This document shows, piece by piece, positions 36,099-48,650 of a DNA stretch of 64,000 bases; position 1 is the first letter of the stretch, and the number at the start of each line of letters is the position of its first letter. The DNA comes from Varroa destructor (taxonomy: Eukaryota > Arthropoda > Arachnida > Mesostigmata > Varroidae). The stretch spans positions 53,592,801 through 53,656,800 of the forward strand of contig NW_019211455.1 in NCBI RefSeq assembly GCF_002443255.2, written 5' to 3'. Below the pieces are notes generated by a model that saw only the letters and a program-made list of their open reading frames with translations, had not been told where the DNA came from and searched no databases. The translations under genes were made by a program, and so were the position numbers.

Positions 36099-37398
36099 GA
36101 GATGACGACGGTGAAATGGAAACCGATAGCGACGTGTTCTCAGTCAGTCTCGGTCAGATCTCGGGGGAAAGACGGCCCAACCGTGCGGAGGTTTCCACCC
36201 TTATCCAGCTTTCATTTTGGTAGCGCGTGGTTGCATTTTGACTGTTACAAGTTAGAAGGGGCGTCTAGCAGTGGGCTACGTATTTTGCTGTTGCAGCTTG
36301 TCTCCTAAACCAACATGGCTGCCGTTTGCGTCGAGTTTTAGGCGCGATGAGATTGAGTGTTCTATGACTTACGTTTCGTATCGTCGATCCATCATGCTTC
36401 GTACCAATGGCAATATACTGGCGTGATTACGAGGGTTCGCGGGGAACGTAAGTGCTAACTAATAGTCTCTAAAGAAAAGGGTGGTTAAACACAGGACTAG
36501 CTCGCATCTTCCTTGCACGACAAACACACTCGAATATCATTACAGATCAACTGGAGACTGCTCTGAAATTTTCAAGCTACGATAGGTTTCGATCGTTTAT
36601 AATTGTTCGACATACTGTCATCGTGTCGGAGCTGTTCCGTCGTTTCTTGTTGTCCACCATTGTCGGGCAACAAGTCTCGAGTCTATAAGTAGGCGCTCGA
36701 ACGTGTGTGTGTGTGTATTTATTCTGATTCGGACGAACGACAGAGGGGCCGACAGAGGAAGACCACTATCGGACGACTCAGTCAAACAAACACCTATCGA
36801 TTCATACTATACAATAGATGAGAAAAATTGCGAGCATGATAAGGTAGACAACATAACTAGAAACACTAGTAGATGATCTAAACAATGACGGTAGAACGCT
36901 GCCAAATTCGAATAGAGTTTCGCATATCTGAAGTATACGAGTGAGTGATATTCCGAAAGGCAATGAGTCACTAACCTAACGCCAAGACTCCTGTTCGCTC
37001 CTCAGTTCGAATCGGTTAATTTAATTCATACGAGGTCCTTGACTTCATATATATTCAGTTTGGCCACAATGATTTAATCGTTAAGATAGTACCATCAGCT
37101 AATATGGATATAGTAGCGATGAAATGGACGCCAGACCGACCTCAGACCATGCCGACTGTTGTTCAATGGCTTGATTAATAATCACTGATAATAATATTGA
37201 CCTACAGATGATTCTCTCTAGCCGTTTCGAAAATTGATTAAAGAGGACGTTCATACAAGAACTTTGTTACTAATATTGTCACTATGGCTGTACGCTGTTA
37301 CGCTTCTCTTCCGATGTCTGCCAGGCTTGTATTTATTATTGAACTAGAGAGGTCGAAATGAAATGGTTAAATATGCATGACTTTAAATGACAAATACT

Positions 37399-37425
37399 GA
37401 GAGAGAGAGAGAGAGAGAGAGCGAA

Positions 37426-37456
<31 letters not shown>
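37399..37456. repeat. (GA)n microsatellite with an interruption
   Basis: Two GA blocks separated by GCGAAAGC: a strong purine/pyrimidine strand bias that can form triplex DNA. Confidence 0.95.
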
Positions 37457-37460
<4 letters not shown>

Positions 37461-37518
37461 GGTCCGTTAACATACATTTATATATATATACAGAAATATA
37501 TAGGAATCCCTCGCTAGT

Positions 37519-37521
<3 letters not shown>

Positions 37522-37557
<36 letters not shown>
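37522..37557. repeat. (TA)n microsatellite
   Basis: About 18 TA units followed by CACAC. Confidence 0.95.
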
Positions 37558-37564
<7 letters not shown>

Positions 37565-39941
37565 CGAGACAGAACGCACTAAATGCAAAGTGTAAAAAAA
37601 ACAGGCAAGGACCAATTAAATCACATCAGTAGTGAGCATAAACATCGGGAGCAATGATGAAATATACAATGTACAAACACAACAAAACAAGCCGACAGAC
37701 CGAATCGTCCAAAACTTGTCACGTTGTCATAAACGCCACTGCGATTATAAAACTAAAAGAATAAAAACTGAAACGAGGACAAAAACAAAAAAAAAACCGA
37801 GGATATGAATGCAATGATTCAAAAATTTCTGTGAAGAAAATACAGGGCGCCTGAGAAACTTAGTCACTCAATTCAATGTGATTCTAGACGCCTGTATGGT
37901 ACAAGATAGATTTACCTGACATTGTGAAGTTCGTTCTTTATCGCTGGCTACGTTTTTTTTTTTTGTTTGGCGGTTTGTTGGTCTCATCTGTGCTGTCAAA
38001 CGCCTGCCTAGCCAAAGATATCCGAGTTAATCTATTTTCAACATCTTTCACCTAAACGATCCGAACTTTCTCGTTGCCTAGATCGACGGCTGAAGACCGA
38101 AAGTTGTGGACAAAGAAACGCATCAGAGTCGTCTATGTGCGTCTTCAATAATTTGCTTGCCCTGCAACTACCGATGCATCTGCCTATAACCAAAAGTGTA
38201 GATTAGCATCTTGAAACGTATCTTCATCTGTCGATTGACGTTCTCGACTGCGACAGACAGCTATAAAAATCGCTAGAAAAACAAGCAGGTTCTAATGTAT
38301 CCGTTCCTCTATAGGCAACCCACTCATTACGTTTACTTTTTTTTTCCAAAACAGCTTACCCTGAAAAATGGCTCCGTGCCTATCGTTGATCGGCCTACCC
38401 GTCTTTCCCATGGTTTAATGTTTACCACATCCAAGAAACAAATGTCCACAGTGTATTTCGAATTTAACCGAAGCCTAGTGTATCGTAACAAATTTCTAAC
38501 TAGCTTTCGTATCGATTGTGGAGTTCCACAAAACAAACTAAAACTTCTGAAAACCTTCGGTAGAGTCTAATAAATCTAGGCTTATTATAATAATCCGTTA
38601 CGGGCAAACAACCACATAGTTGTACGTCGATTTTTTTTGGGCTTTATCTCTCTGTTTCATATTCTATAAACAGTAAATAGAAAAGGTTCTAATAAGCGTA
38701 ATACTGTGCTCGTGTTTTGAGATATCGCACTCCACTGTAATAGCCTTATATATCTACCTTTATTACATATATATGTATTGTGTGTGTTTGTTCTTTACTA
38801 AATATTGGAACTCATTACTGCTGTGAACGCTATCCAGCAGAAGGCCTTGTCCGTCTGTACACGTACCTGATTTTCGTACTGATCGCCTACTACATCAGCG
38901 TGACTTTCTTCGGCTGAAAGGTTGTTATCTGTTCGTACACTTTCTCTTCCTTGTGATATCGTCTCGATCTTTCGTTGTGTGAACGTTATCAGTGTATTTT
39001 GTTATTTATTATACACCTTTTTCATTATGTCTTTTCTTCCTTCGTTCTATCTATTTAACTGATAACAATAACAACAATTTACCTACAACAAAATGAAAAA
39101 AAGCAACGAGAATTTCACTTTTGGCCTGTCTCACTTAAGCTCCTCCCGTTCTCCAGAGAGACGTCGATAAGTTTGCGTTATTTCGTTCATAAGGGAACCT
39201 CTGCCAACCAGGCCGTCGGGAAAGGCCAAAACGTTCTCATAAGCGAGAAAATCAACAAATCAAGACCTTGCGTGGTATTTAGCTTGTCCGACCAGCGACT
39301 CAACCTGTTGTTGGTAGCATACATTTACAGCTTCGTCGTTGAATCCAGTCTAATTTCCAAACTTTTTCGCTGGCTGCCTCTCACTGCCTCCTCGATAAGG
39401 CTCAGCTAGGGAGAAATGTTAGTCGTACCCGAACGTTGTCAGGACCCCTTATAGACAATGCGGAGTATACACTTGTCAGGCTCCCCACGTAGCCAAATTG
39501 GCTTATGAATATTTCTAGAAATATCTTGAGGTCTTGTTTCTTTTTCAAGCTCATTCAGCTACTGTTAATTCTCATCTTTCAAGCTCCGCATATGACTATA
39601 CAAGGTTTTTATGTTAACTACATATACATTATAAAACAGTAGACATGCAAGGGGAATATATAAGAGAAAGCTGTTTCAAATATTCATTGAGAGTCTAGAT
39701 TTATACAATACACGACTGAGGAAAAGTTTGTTATTACTATTACAGTTCAACGATGCAAAAGCTGGGGTTGAAGTTGGTGATGAATGAAGAAAAACTGTTC
39801 ATTTTTTACCCAGATTTAACTGCACAATCCCACACAAACACACCTATTTATTTGCAAGAAAACTTAGTTGAGCGAAGGTGCACATATGGTCGAGTTGTAG
39901 GCTAAACAGAAATTTTGAGCAGAGCAGAATCCCCTTTTGTC

Positions 39942-40041
39942 NNNNNNNNNNNNNNNNNNNNNNNNNNNNNNNNNNNNNNNNNNNNNNNNNNNNNNNNNNN
40001 NNNNNNNNNNNNNNNNNNNNNNNNNNNNNNNNNNNNNNNNN
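39942..40041. other. Assembly gap, exactly 100 N
   Basis: A run of exactly 100 N, the usual placeholder for a gap of unknown length. The right edge starts with TATATATATG, so the gap probably covers a TA microsatellite or a repeat that broke the assembly. Reading frames crossing it are artefacts. Confidence 0.98.
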
Positions 40042-40611
40042 TATATATATGGTCTTCATTCAACCATCACACAACCATGTTGGCAATAGCGTTGGTATAA
40101 CAAAAGAGACACAATCTAGGAGGCATAAAGCCCCCAAACAAAATTTGATTTCTAATTCCGCTAGTGAACGCCTGATACAAATACATACCTTCACACGTAC
40201 ACAGATTTGTGCATTCGGACTAGAATCCATATATTTTTGATACAAGCATTTTATACGTTATACATATTTATATCATAGATGTACATGTAAATTTGCCAAG
40301 AAAGACATATAACTGTTACGCCAAGAAAGAAAAGCGAGAGCCAATAACGTACACAACATGCTCAAGCAAGACATGGCGGCGGCAAGAGCATAGGAACTGG
40401 GTTTATCCTTTCTGTAAGCGCGTGACGGTAATTACTACGCAGACGCTGATATATACATACAATTATATTTCATTATTAATAATTATATTACAGAGAATGG
40501 TAATGATGATGACGATAATTTTAATAATATTGACGTGACAACAATGAATATACCTGTTAATGTTATTATATTGTAATATAGATAATAACTATAATTATTA
40601 TAAAATGATTC

Positions 40612-40635
40612 TATATATATATATATATATATATA
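40612..40635. repeat. (TA)n microsatellite
   Basis: Twelve TA units. Confidence 0.9.
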
Positions 40636-43600
40636 GAAAGAGTACGTGTAGATGATACAGATTGTACACAGATGTGTGCATGATGCAACAACAAAAATCC
40701 ATAAAGCATGAACCGATACAAGACCAGAATAAAGCTTCTGTTGAGTTTTCTATAACGAAAAATGTTCTCATTTACTTCGTAAGACATATATATATATATT
40801 ACCCTATGAATCTAGGCAGTGAACAGGTTGTGGGTAATGTTAACGGTTAAAGTGATTGTTCTGACTGACAAGTGCAGAGGCCAAAAGCTAACTGAACGAG
40901 CAGATCTCTCTCTACATAATATAATAAACATGGTTTTTTTCGAAACTATTCCAGGCAGACATGTGGCTACTGCTAGCAGACATTTGCCTAAGGGTAATTA
41001 ATACACGTCCTGCATCTAGGACAACATTTGAGTATAATGTAAAGGACAGACCTGGCTAACAAGTGCATTTGTTTTGTTATATAGATTATTACCACAGGGC
41101 ACATATGGTCAGCTTCAAACGGTGAGTCTGAGAATTTAACTTCCTCTGAGTTCTACTTGATTTCATTTTTCGTTTTTTTTTTGTTGCAAGCTGTCGTTCG
41201 GCTCATAGTACTAACTTGAATGTGACGATAATGTCAGACATTATCCTCTGCTGCTACTGCTACCGTGTTAGGATTTTCGTATACTCGATTAGCCTACGCA
41301 AGCCTACTCGTTTGAAGGAGATGCCTATTTCTATCGTTGAAAAGAGAATTAGACATGAAATCCTTAACTTTTTCCACCTATATAACGCAACATCTATCAT
41401 TCGTCAAGGGCTGGAACAGCAGTAGCAGCAGGATCTGCATTTCATCGAGGGCGTTGTTCCTCCGTCTTTTCGCGCAACGATTCGTTGATCGGGTCGAAAA
41501 ATACAATTTTCTGGATACATAGACACTTTGGGCCAATATATGCATGTACGAGTTCCTTGCAGGTACCTGTCGCTCTACTGACCACACGTAAACGCCTATA
41601 CCATATGTTCGGCAGAGTGTCACGTTAAACTTTTGATGCTCGATACTCATCAGTGCGCTGTATGTCGGCCAGCGCTACTCCTCTGTCTGTGTCGAATGCA
41701 TCTATAAGAATTCAGACCGATACTGGCGGTAGACTCTATGGCGTCTAACGCTGCCCGTCCGCACATGGCCCTAAGATCGTTACGGCCAAAGATTCGTCTT
41801 TGTCGTCATAGGCGGCAACGGCATAGCGGTCGCAGGCATAATCTCGAATCGAATAGGTTCTATTTCGCGCGATTATTTTACTACCTGTTGGAAATCTCCG
41901 CCACCGATTAGTTTGGCAGCCCAACGCCAGCAGAAATGCCATTGCCAGTTGCACTACGGAAAATAGAGCACGAAGGCGAGAACCAGCATTAAATAGACGC
42001 AGTAGCATCTGCAGCGTCGCAATTAATGTTCACGAGACTCTCTCGAGGGAGACTGGAGGACAGGTACGGAATGGAGCGGGGGAAAGCGCTTAGGTTTATC
42101 GAAAGTTCCTTTCGACCGGCCATTTGCAGCAGTAGTTTAACGTTGCCGTCGTTGTTGTTGCTGCTGCTCGAGCGCTAGAACACGACTCTAGCCGATCGAC
42201 TGGTTTAGCATGCAAAAACGACCATATTGATCGCTAGTTTGTTGGTTACCTTTCGCGTTCCTCCGTTGAACACTCCGGTTAGAAGAAAGCGTGCTTGTTT
42301 GCAGTCATATCTATCGGCCGAATCTATCTTGCTTATAGTTGTTCAGTCCGCGCATCTGGGGATGATGCCGCCTACACGGCAACATCGTCGGCCATACTAG
42401 TTGTTTCGATGGCATAACCGACAACTTTTTACTTATCCTATAATCTTCTTTGTTCTAGCAACAAAGGTCCAATGAGCTTGCAAACTGTGCGAACGCAGCA
42501 GGCCGTAGACCGTGCCTATTCCGACGGGATTTGTCCGCTGGCCATGGTTTTATTCCATTTGGTATATCTATTTGTGCTGCTAATGTTCATGTAAAGTTAC
42601 GATCCAATGGCGCTCCATTTGCATTAGCGGCTTTGTCTGTTTCCTGCTAAAGGACAATCTCTGCCGTTGTGTTGTCGGACCGTTACGTCGCGTCGTTCAG
42701 TTCGACAGAACGGCTGCTCCTATAGTTCTGACAACGGTGAAACTATTGAATCCAGGCTGACCATCTAGTAGAATTTTGATGTTGTTTTCATTACAGTTAT
42801 TTGTCCATGACGGTATTCCGCTTCCGTCGCCGCCTATATATTATAAAGGGATAGTGAAGAAAAGCAATTTATCTACAGGTCTTTCTCCTGGCAACCTATT
42901 GACGTTTGCTATCTATTTGTGTCGTTCCGCACTCTTTCTCTCCCTAGTTCAGTAGTGTCCAATGTTGACTGTTTGCCCTAGCGCTGAGATCGGCTGGCGA
43001 GCAGATTGCTAATCGCGGAGCTGGCAGTCTATAGTCGACGCTTATTCAGCCGCTTGCGATCTGGCTTGGCGAACGATCGGTACTACTGCAGGTTTAGATT
43101 GACGGCGCATATGTAGGGATTTTGAAAGTAAACGAAAAAAGAAGTTCTCAAAAACACTATATAGTAACTAGTGCTAATTAAATAGGCAGGTGTGCGAAGG
43201 CAAAGGGAACAACCTCTGTCATCGTTACGTGGACCTCGCTGCAGGCCAACTCGGCAAACCGACACACAACAAAAAAGAGAACTGAGATGCGTGCTTAGAA
43301 CTAGGGACCAACTGGTAGATGGTCGTATCGTTCATCTAACACAAACGTGTTCCATGATTTACGCCGGTAACGACGAAAATTCAGTACCAATTATTCTACA
43401 CCCATTGATTGGTCCCATTGTACCTGTTGTGATTGAAAGTTGTCGTAGTATTTTCTGTTGCCCAACTGACTCGAAACCTTGCTTCTAGTAAAATTTCAGG
43501 ATTGTTCCATACAGCTTCATAATGCACATAGTTAGCAATGAAGAATATGACGCGGCACACGATAGAACGTACATTGGGACTTCGCATCGGGCCTACGACA

Positions 43601-45733
43601 ATCACTGGATTCTTCGAATTGTTACCGTCATACTGGTAAAGCGTCTAACAGCGGCTGTCAAAGTAATACGGTCGAAAAAAAAACTTTATGAAGAACAACG
43701 AAACTTATGTCAAAGCAACAAATCATTGCTAAACATCTCTTCTAATGAAAATGAAGGATACCAACGTATTTCTACTGAGATTACACACAACAGAACTAGT
43801 AAGACGACAGTTGACCTGCTGTTTGTCAAAAACTGACATTGCTTCAGTAGTTGTACTGCATAGGAACGCTCGTAACGCGTCAGCTAAAGGATTTTAGAGC
43901 TTTAGCGAAGCATCTTTATTTCGGCGGGCCGAGCACCTTTTTTTTTGTCAATTTTTCCGTGCCCAAGGATAGCAGTAACGTTGGCGTGGACTACGGCTTA
44001 AACGTCCAAATACCCGGTAAGTATATGGACCTATTTGCCTATCGTATTGTTCGTGAAATTTCAGAACAATTCGCGGTCCGCCAAAGTAGGTTCGTTATGG
44101 CGCCACTACAGACAAGCAAAATAGCGAAATGAAACGCTCGATCGTCTTGGAAGCAGGCAACCCGTGGACTGCGCGCCGGCTCGGACGCTAGCAATTACTA
44201 TAGGTGGCCATCGTGAAAACTAGTAGTAAATTTATGGCAGTGAGTGTGGCGGCGGTATTGTCTCCGACATCATCGTCTAGCGGATTTACGTTTGTTAGCG
44301 CGTTACCTGCTCGAATCCTGCTTCAGCGGATGACGCAACTGTCGATTCATCATAAATACCGCTTCTGCGTTTTCCGGTGCGCCCGCTTTCGAACCCTAGC
44401 AGGCGCTTCCGTTTTTTAGCATTCCCCACCCTCTAAGGGTGTTGCGGTTTTTTCAAATGCTGATTTTATCATAGCATCTGTAAAGCTTTGGTGATTCGTA
44501 CGTAGTGAAATTTGCCAATGGCGTATGGCGACGATTCGAATGGACACATGCGGATACTCCCATCGGAACTGCTCCATGTAGAACGGAAGTCGCAAAGCTC
44601 GTACTAACTCAGAGGAGAAATATTGACAACGGCGCATTGATCAAGATCGATGCGTATGATTGACAAACTGGCACCGAAGACAATGTGCCGCACACAGTCT
44701 AGGTGATTCCGGTACTCGAATGCCTTTTTGAGGAGCTATCCTTTTTCAGTTCAGGTTCGTGTCAGATGCGCTAGACGCAAATTCCATTTTGTAAGGCGGT
44801 CGTATTCGCAGAGCATCGGCACTCAGGTAAGCAAAGATGCGCGTTCTTCCATAAAGCGGCGGGCTGAATACCATAATATAATCGTGAGGTCAAAAGGAGC
44901 CGGCCACGTCCACAGGAACTGATTATGGTGGGCGACATATACACATACCTCCTACGAAAACAATTTGAAATAATAAGGCTGCTTGGATTCGATGCCACTT
45001 TTGGATAACCTGCCTTTGTCTCTGCTATTCGTATACTACGTTAGACGTAGTTTTCGATAAGCAAGCCAAATACGTTTCGTAACGACGGCGCCTAGACGCG
45101 GCGGCAGTGGAGTGAAGCAGAATACCCAGGATATGTCGAAAAGTATTAGATTTGAGTGTATTTATACTCGAAATAGTGATTAATAAATGGCCTTTATTCA
45201 TTTGCCTTTATAGTATATACTGAATGTATCATGTTTATTATGTTCTGACGGAACGGAAGATACAGGCGTCTTCGTGCTTCAAGAGTGGGCCCAGAAAGAG
45301 GCACACTATTACGGAACCGCAACGGTGCACACGTACATTAATCGCTACCAGACGGTCTTTATCGGAAGAAAACAGTTGATTAAGACGTACATAGTCCAGA
45401 AATATATTGATTTTTGCCGATAGGCACTGTCAGTTAATAGCACTTCTGCTACAAATATGACACGCCTGAGAGTCTAAATTGAGATAAGTTGCGTACACAG
45501 GTTTATGTAATAGTGGTCCCATATATGCACGAGTGACTTCATTTAAGAAAAATGCTTGTTTCATTAGTTTCTGCATAATTTAAACTAATCCCATTAATTG
45601 AACGATTTTAGTAGTCGAGCCGAAGGAGCAGGAAGACGCAGACTTCTTGTAATAGTTTCATATCTCGATTCTCTATTATCAAAGAGTCATCGCAATCCTT
45701 TAGAGCCAGCAATACTTAGTAGTCCTTGATTAC

Positions 45734-45762
45734 GTATATGTGTGTGTGTGTGTATATATATA
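45734..45762. repeat. Compound TA/TG microsatellite
   Basis: TATA, then (TG)n, then (TA)n. Confidence 0.9.
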
Positions 45763-46000
45763 GAACGCAAACCGGATTCTGTTGAAAACACGGTATCTCG
45801 TCCCCTTTGCTTTCCCTTACCGCAGGCAACAAGCTCTTGCTGAACAGCATTGGCGATTGCTACCAGCACTCGTTCACTTTCATGATACAAAATTTGTTAA
45901 TTCACTTTTCATGTAAGATGCTAGCTCTTATCGGTCGGCTTTATCCAAATTCGTTCGAGCTGGCTCAAAGCTATCCGGCTAGTAAGTTCTACCGTTCTAG

Positions 46001-48650
46001 GCTATACATCCGTCAGCCGCTAGTTGTCATTTAGCTTTTGACGGCTGTGTTCGACGCTCGTTGCTCGCCGAGGAAGCAGCACTAACGACGCCCCTACTAC
46101 TTTCTTTCAATTTTGCTTTTTCTAGACGAAGATCTCGTATTCGAGCTAATCCCTGGCCAAAACTAACTGTCGACTGCCGAGCGTCCCCTCAGTCACAACA
46201 ATGTATATTTCCCTTTATAGTTGATCGGCTTAACAGACTTTAATAATAATATCAGCAGCATTGAGCATTACGGCTACAGTACAACGAACAGCGATATAGC
46301 GGCATCCACGGTCGGCGCAATGAACAAAGTTTTATACGAAGTTCGTGTTGGCGCCTTGCCCGAACTACGACAGAATAGGCGGGAATACAATAAACGCAGT
46401 CTGCCTCTTTTTACTCGCCTATCAACACTTTATAGAACTGTAACATTAGCACGGCTGCTACGAGCCACGACTACGCCTGTCGCCGTGATGCAACTGTCAT
46501 TTCTACATCACAGCTTCGCCTCACGTGTGATTCCTGTCAGACATCTTAGGTAACATGTGAAGATTAGCTTCGTCCTCTTATCCGTCTGCCTGACAAAATC
46601 TCTCTCCGTAGTCGTTCCTCGTCGTCAACACGACGTCCCAGAAAGGCCCCAACGGCACTAACTTGATCGTCATCGTTGCCGCTAGTATCCGCTATAAAGG
46701 GGAGTTGAAGGCGCCTTTGGAACTTTCGTTATTTTGCCTCCGTTTCGTTTGTCTGCATGGTCTTGTCGATACGATGGCATTTTGAAGACGCCAGCGCCCG
46801 TAGCAGCCGGCAACTGCCACGCAGTCGAAAGCGGACCTTAGCTAACCAGATAAGACCAATGACTATGCCAGCTGATACCGTTGCTGCCACGGACCCACGG
46901 CGGACCAGGAGGAACCCCTGAGTTCTGCCGAACGCCAGGCCATCTATCCCGTGCCGACTATCTGTAACATACAGCGTAGGGTAGCCTGTGTGAATAAACA
47001 ATGATAGTAAGATAAATGTAATAGCGACGTTAGTCATAGTAGGCGCTATCGAGATACTATTTGATGTATGATTATTGGACACTGTTAGTATTCGGTACTC
47101 ATAGCTTGTCCCTGCAGGAGTCAAAGCTCAACGAGAATAGAGCCGAACTGCCGCCGGCTTAGATAGCAATGTGATCGAAAGAACGAAGCACTGCTTATTA
47201 TACCTAAGCAATACAGAAGCGCACGGGCATAAGCCGAACGAACGAACGAAAAGCCAACGGTGTCAACGAGCGAAACACGGAAAGGACTTTTATTTTTAAT
47301 GGCAACAACTGTGTCGACGCCAACGGGGACACGCAGCTCGCCAGTCGCGAAGTTTTGTGAAATCCCCGCTATTGCTTTACCGTAGCCGTGCTCGGCTGGT
47401 GTCGACGAGACCAGCTGATCTTCAGAAACAACGGCAACACTCCTCCACGTCGAAGCTCGCGTATCGTTGCAACTCAGCCGCTTGCGTATGCAGACGCAGC
47501 GAGATTCGTGCCCATAGTAGACTCAATCACAAGCTCTAATGCCCGTTCTAGAGGTCGTAGCGAATGGCTCGACATCGATCGTGCGGTTGCCGCTCGTTCT
47601 ACAGGGGGTGAACCCTTTGTAGGAACGTGTATAGTTTCATCTATGCCGTAGGAACTAATTTATGCTTTTTGCCAGCATCGGTACTGTTAGCGGCAAGTTC
47701 TATGTGCATGAAAAAGAGGCGGTTGTGTATAATGTGCTTTGTCCGCCACTAAGGCCACCTGCGGCCGGGTTGCGCCCGCTACATCAGTGTTATGGGCTAA
47801 ACGAAAAGACGCTGGGGGGCAAACAGGGGGAGAAAGGAAGAAAGAGCAGGCAAAGCAGCGCCATGGGTTAAACCAATTGGAATAGCGGCTGCCGCGCCAG
47901 TAGGTGGTCTGTTGGCCCTGGCACCGGGGTAGCGTTGGAGAGGAAGCGAAGTCGACGAGAAGGCAGCCGCGGCAAGCGGCATCGACTTTGTTTTCGGCTT
48001 GTTCAACTGTGTTCGCTGGTTCATTCGGTTCGCGCAGGCGATAACGGAGCTGGCGGCAGCTGCAGTGCTCGTAATGATCACGTTGGCTCTGTCATAAGAA
48101 AAGCCAAAGGCCAATTTATTGTTCCGCCAAGTAAGACCTACGGCAGTTTTAGCGGCGCTAGCAACGGGATTTGGTGCCGTTTGGCCGGGTAGCTAACTCG
48201 TTAGTTGGCTTTGATCGTACCCTTTGCCTGCTTGTCTGCCATCAGTGAGCGGGAAGGCTGAACTGGAACAGGCTCCCCGCTCGGAACGATCAACGCACTA
48301 CATACGCAACATAACACAGCGGTGTTTGACATGCACACGGACACACATGTACACGCACGCATAGGCACGCACATACACACACGCTCACACCCTCACATAG
48401 AGACACGCACACATTCACATAAGCACAAAGACGTACACGGACACACAGATACATGTATACGCGCACACACAAAGGGAGACGGACGGCCTTGTCGACATTT
48501 GATCCTAGCCAGGGACGGATGCTGTTGTGTGTAGAATGATGATGATGACGACGACGGCGGTAAGTGGCGACCTGTTGCTAAGTTAAGCACTCTGTAAGCA
48601 CAGACGGCTAGTCACATGGATACAGGGTCGGTCTGCTTGTTCTTCTGTTG
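46001..48650. other. GC-richer stretch without a supported gene
   Basis: Compared with its flanks this stretch is richer in G+C, so random frames run longer on both strands. It holds a (GAAC)n tract near 47236-47250 and ends in the CA-rich block at 48332-48472. No signal peptide, domain or splice pattern convinced me of a gene; a non-coding exon or regulatory region cannot be excluded. Confidence 0.45.
48332..48472. repeat. Degenerate CA-rich block (about 140 bp)
   Basis: A long stretch of CACA interrupted by CG, TA, GA and single bases. It is an old, decayed CA repeat with strong strand asymmetry. Confidence 0.85.

Larger units (their letters stand above)
34000..39941. other. Downstream flank of Tis11; microsatellite-dense, no supported gene
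   Basis: 34.03-34.95 kb is purine-rich on the + strand and is the complement of the longest unassigned frame in the window (34434-34907 minus, 157 codons from its first ATG). Further on come AAT/GAT tracts at 34477-34518, a long TA tract at 35071-35121, an AAT/ATT-rich stretch at 36040-36098, GA repeats at 37399-37456 and TA at 37522-37557. Nothing matches a family I know. Confidence 0.55.
40042..46000. other. No recognisable gene right of the assembly gap
   Basis: Starts AT-rich with TA tracts at 40612-40635 and 40785-40799, then turns to mixed composition; a mixed TG/TA tract lies at 45734-45762. The reading frames are short and lack domains. Confidence 0.55.

Noticed and set aside
39844..40240. 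Frames that run through the N gap
   Set aside because: They are artefacts of translating N bases.
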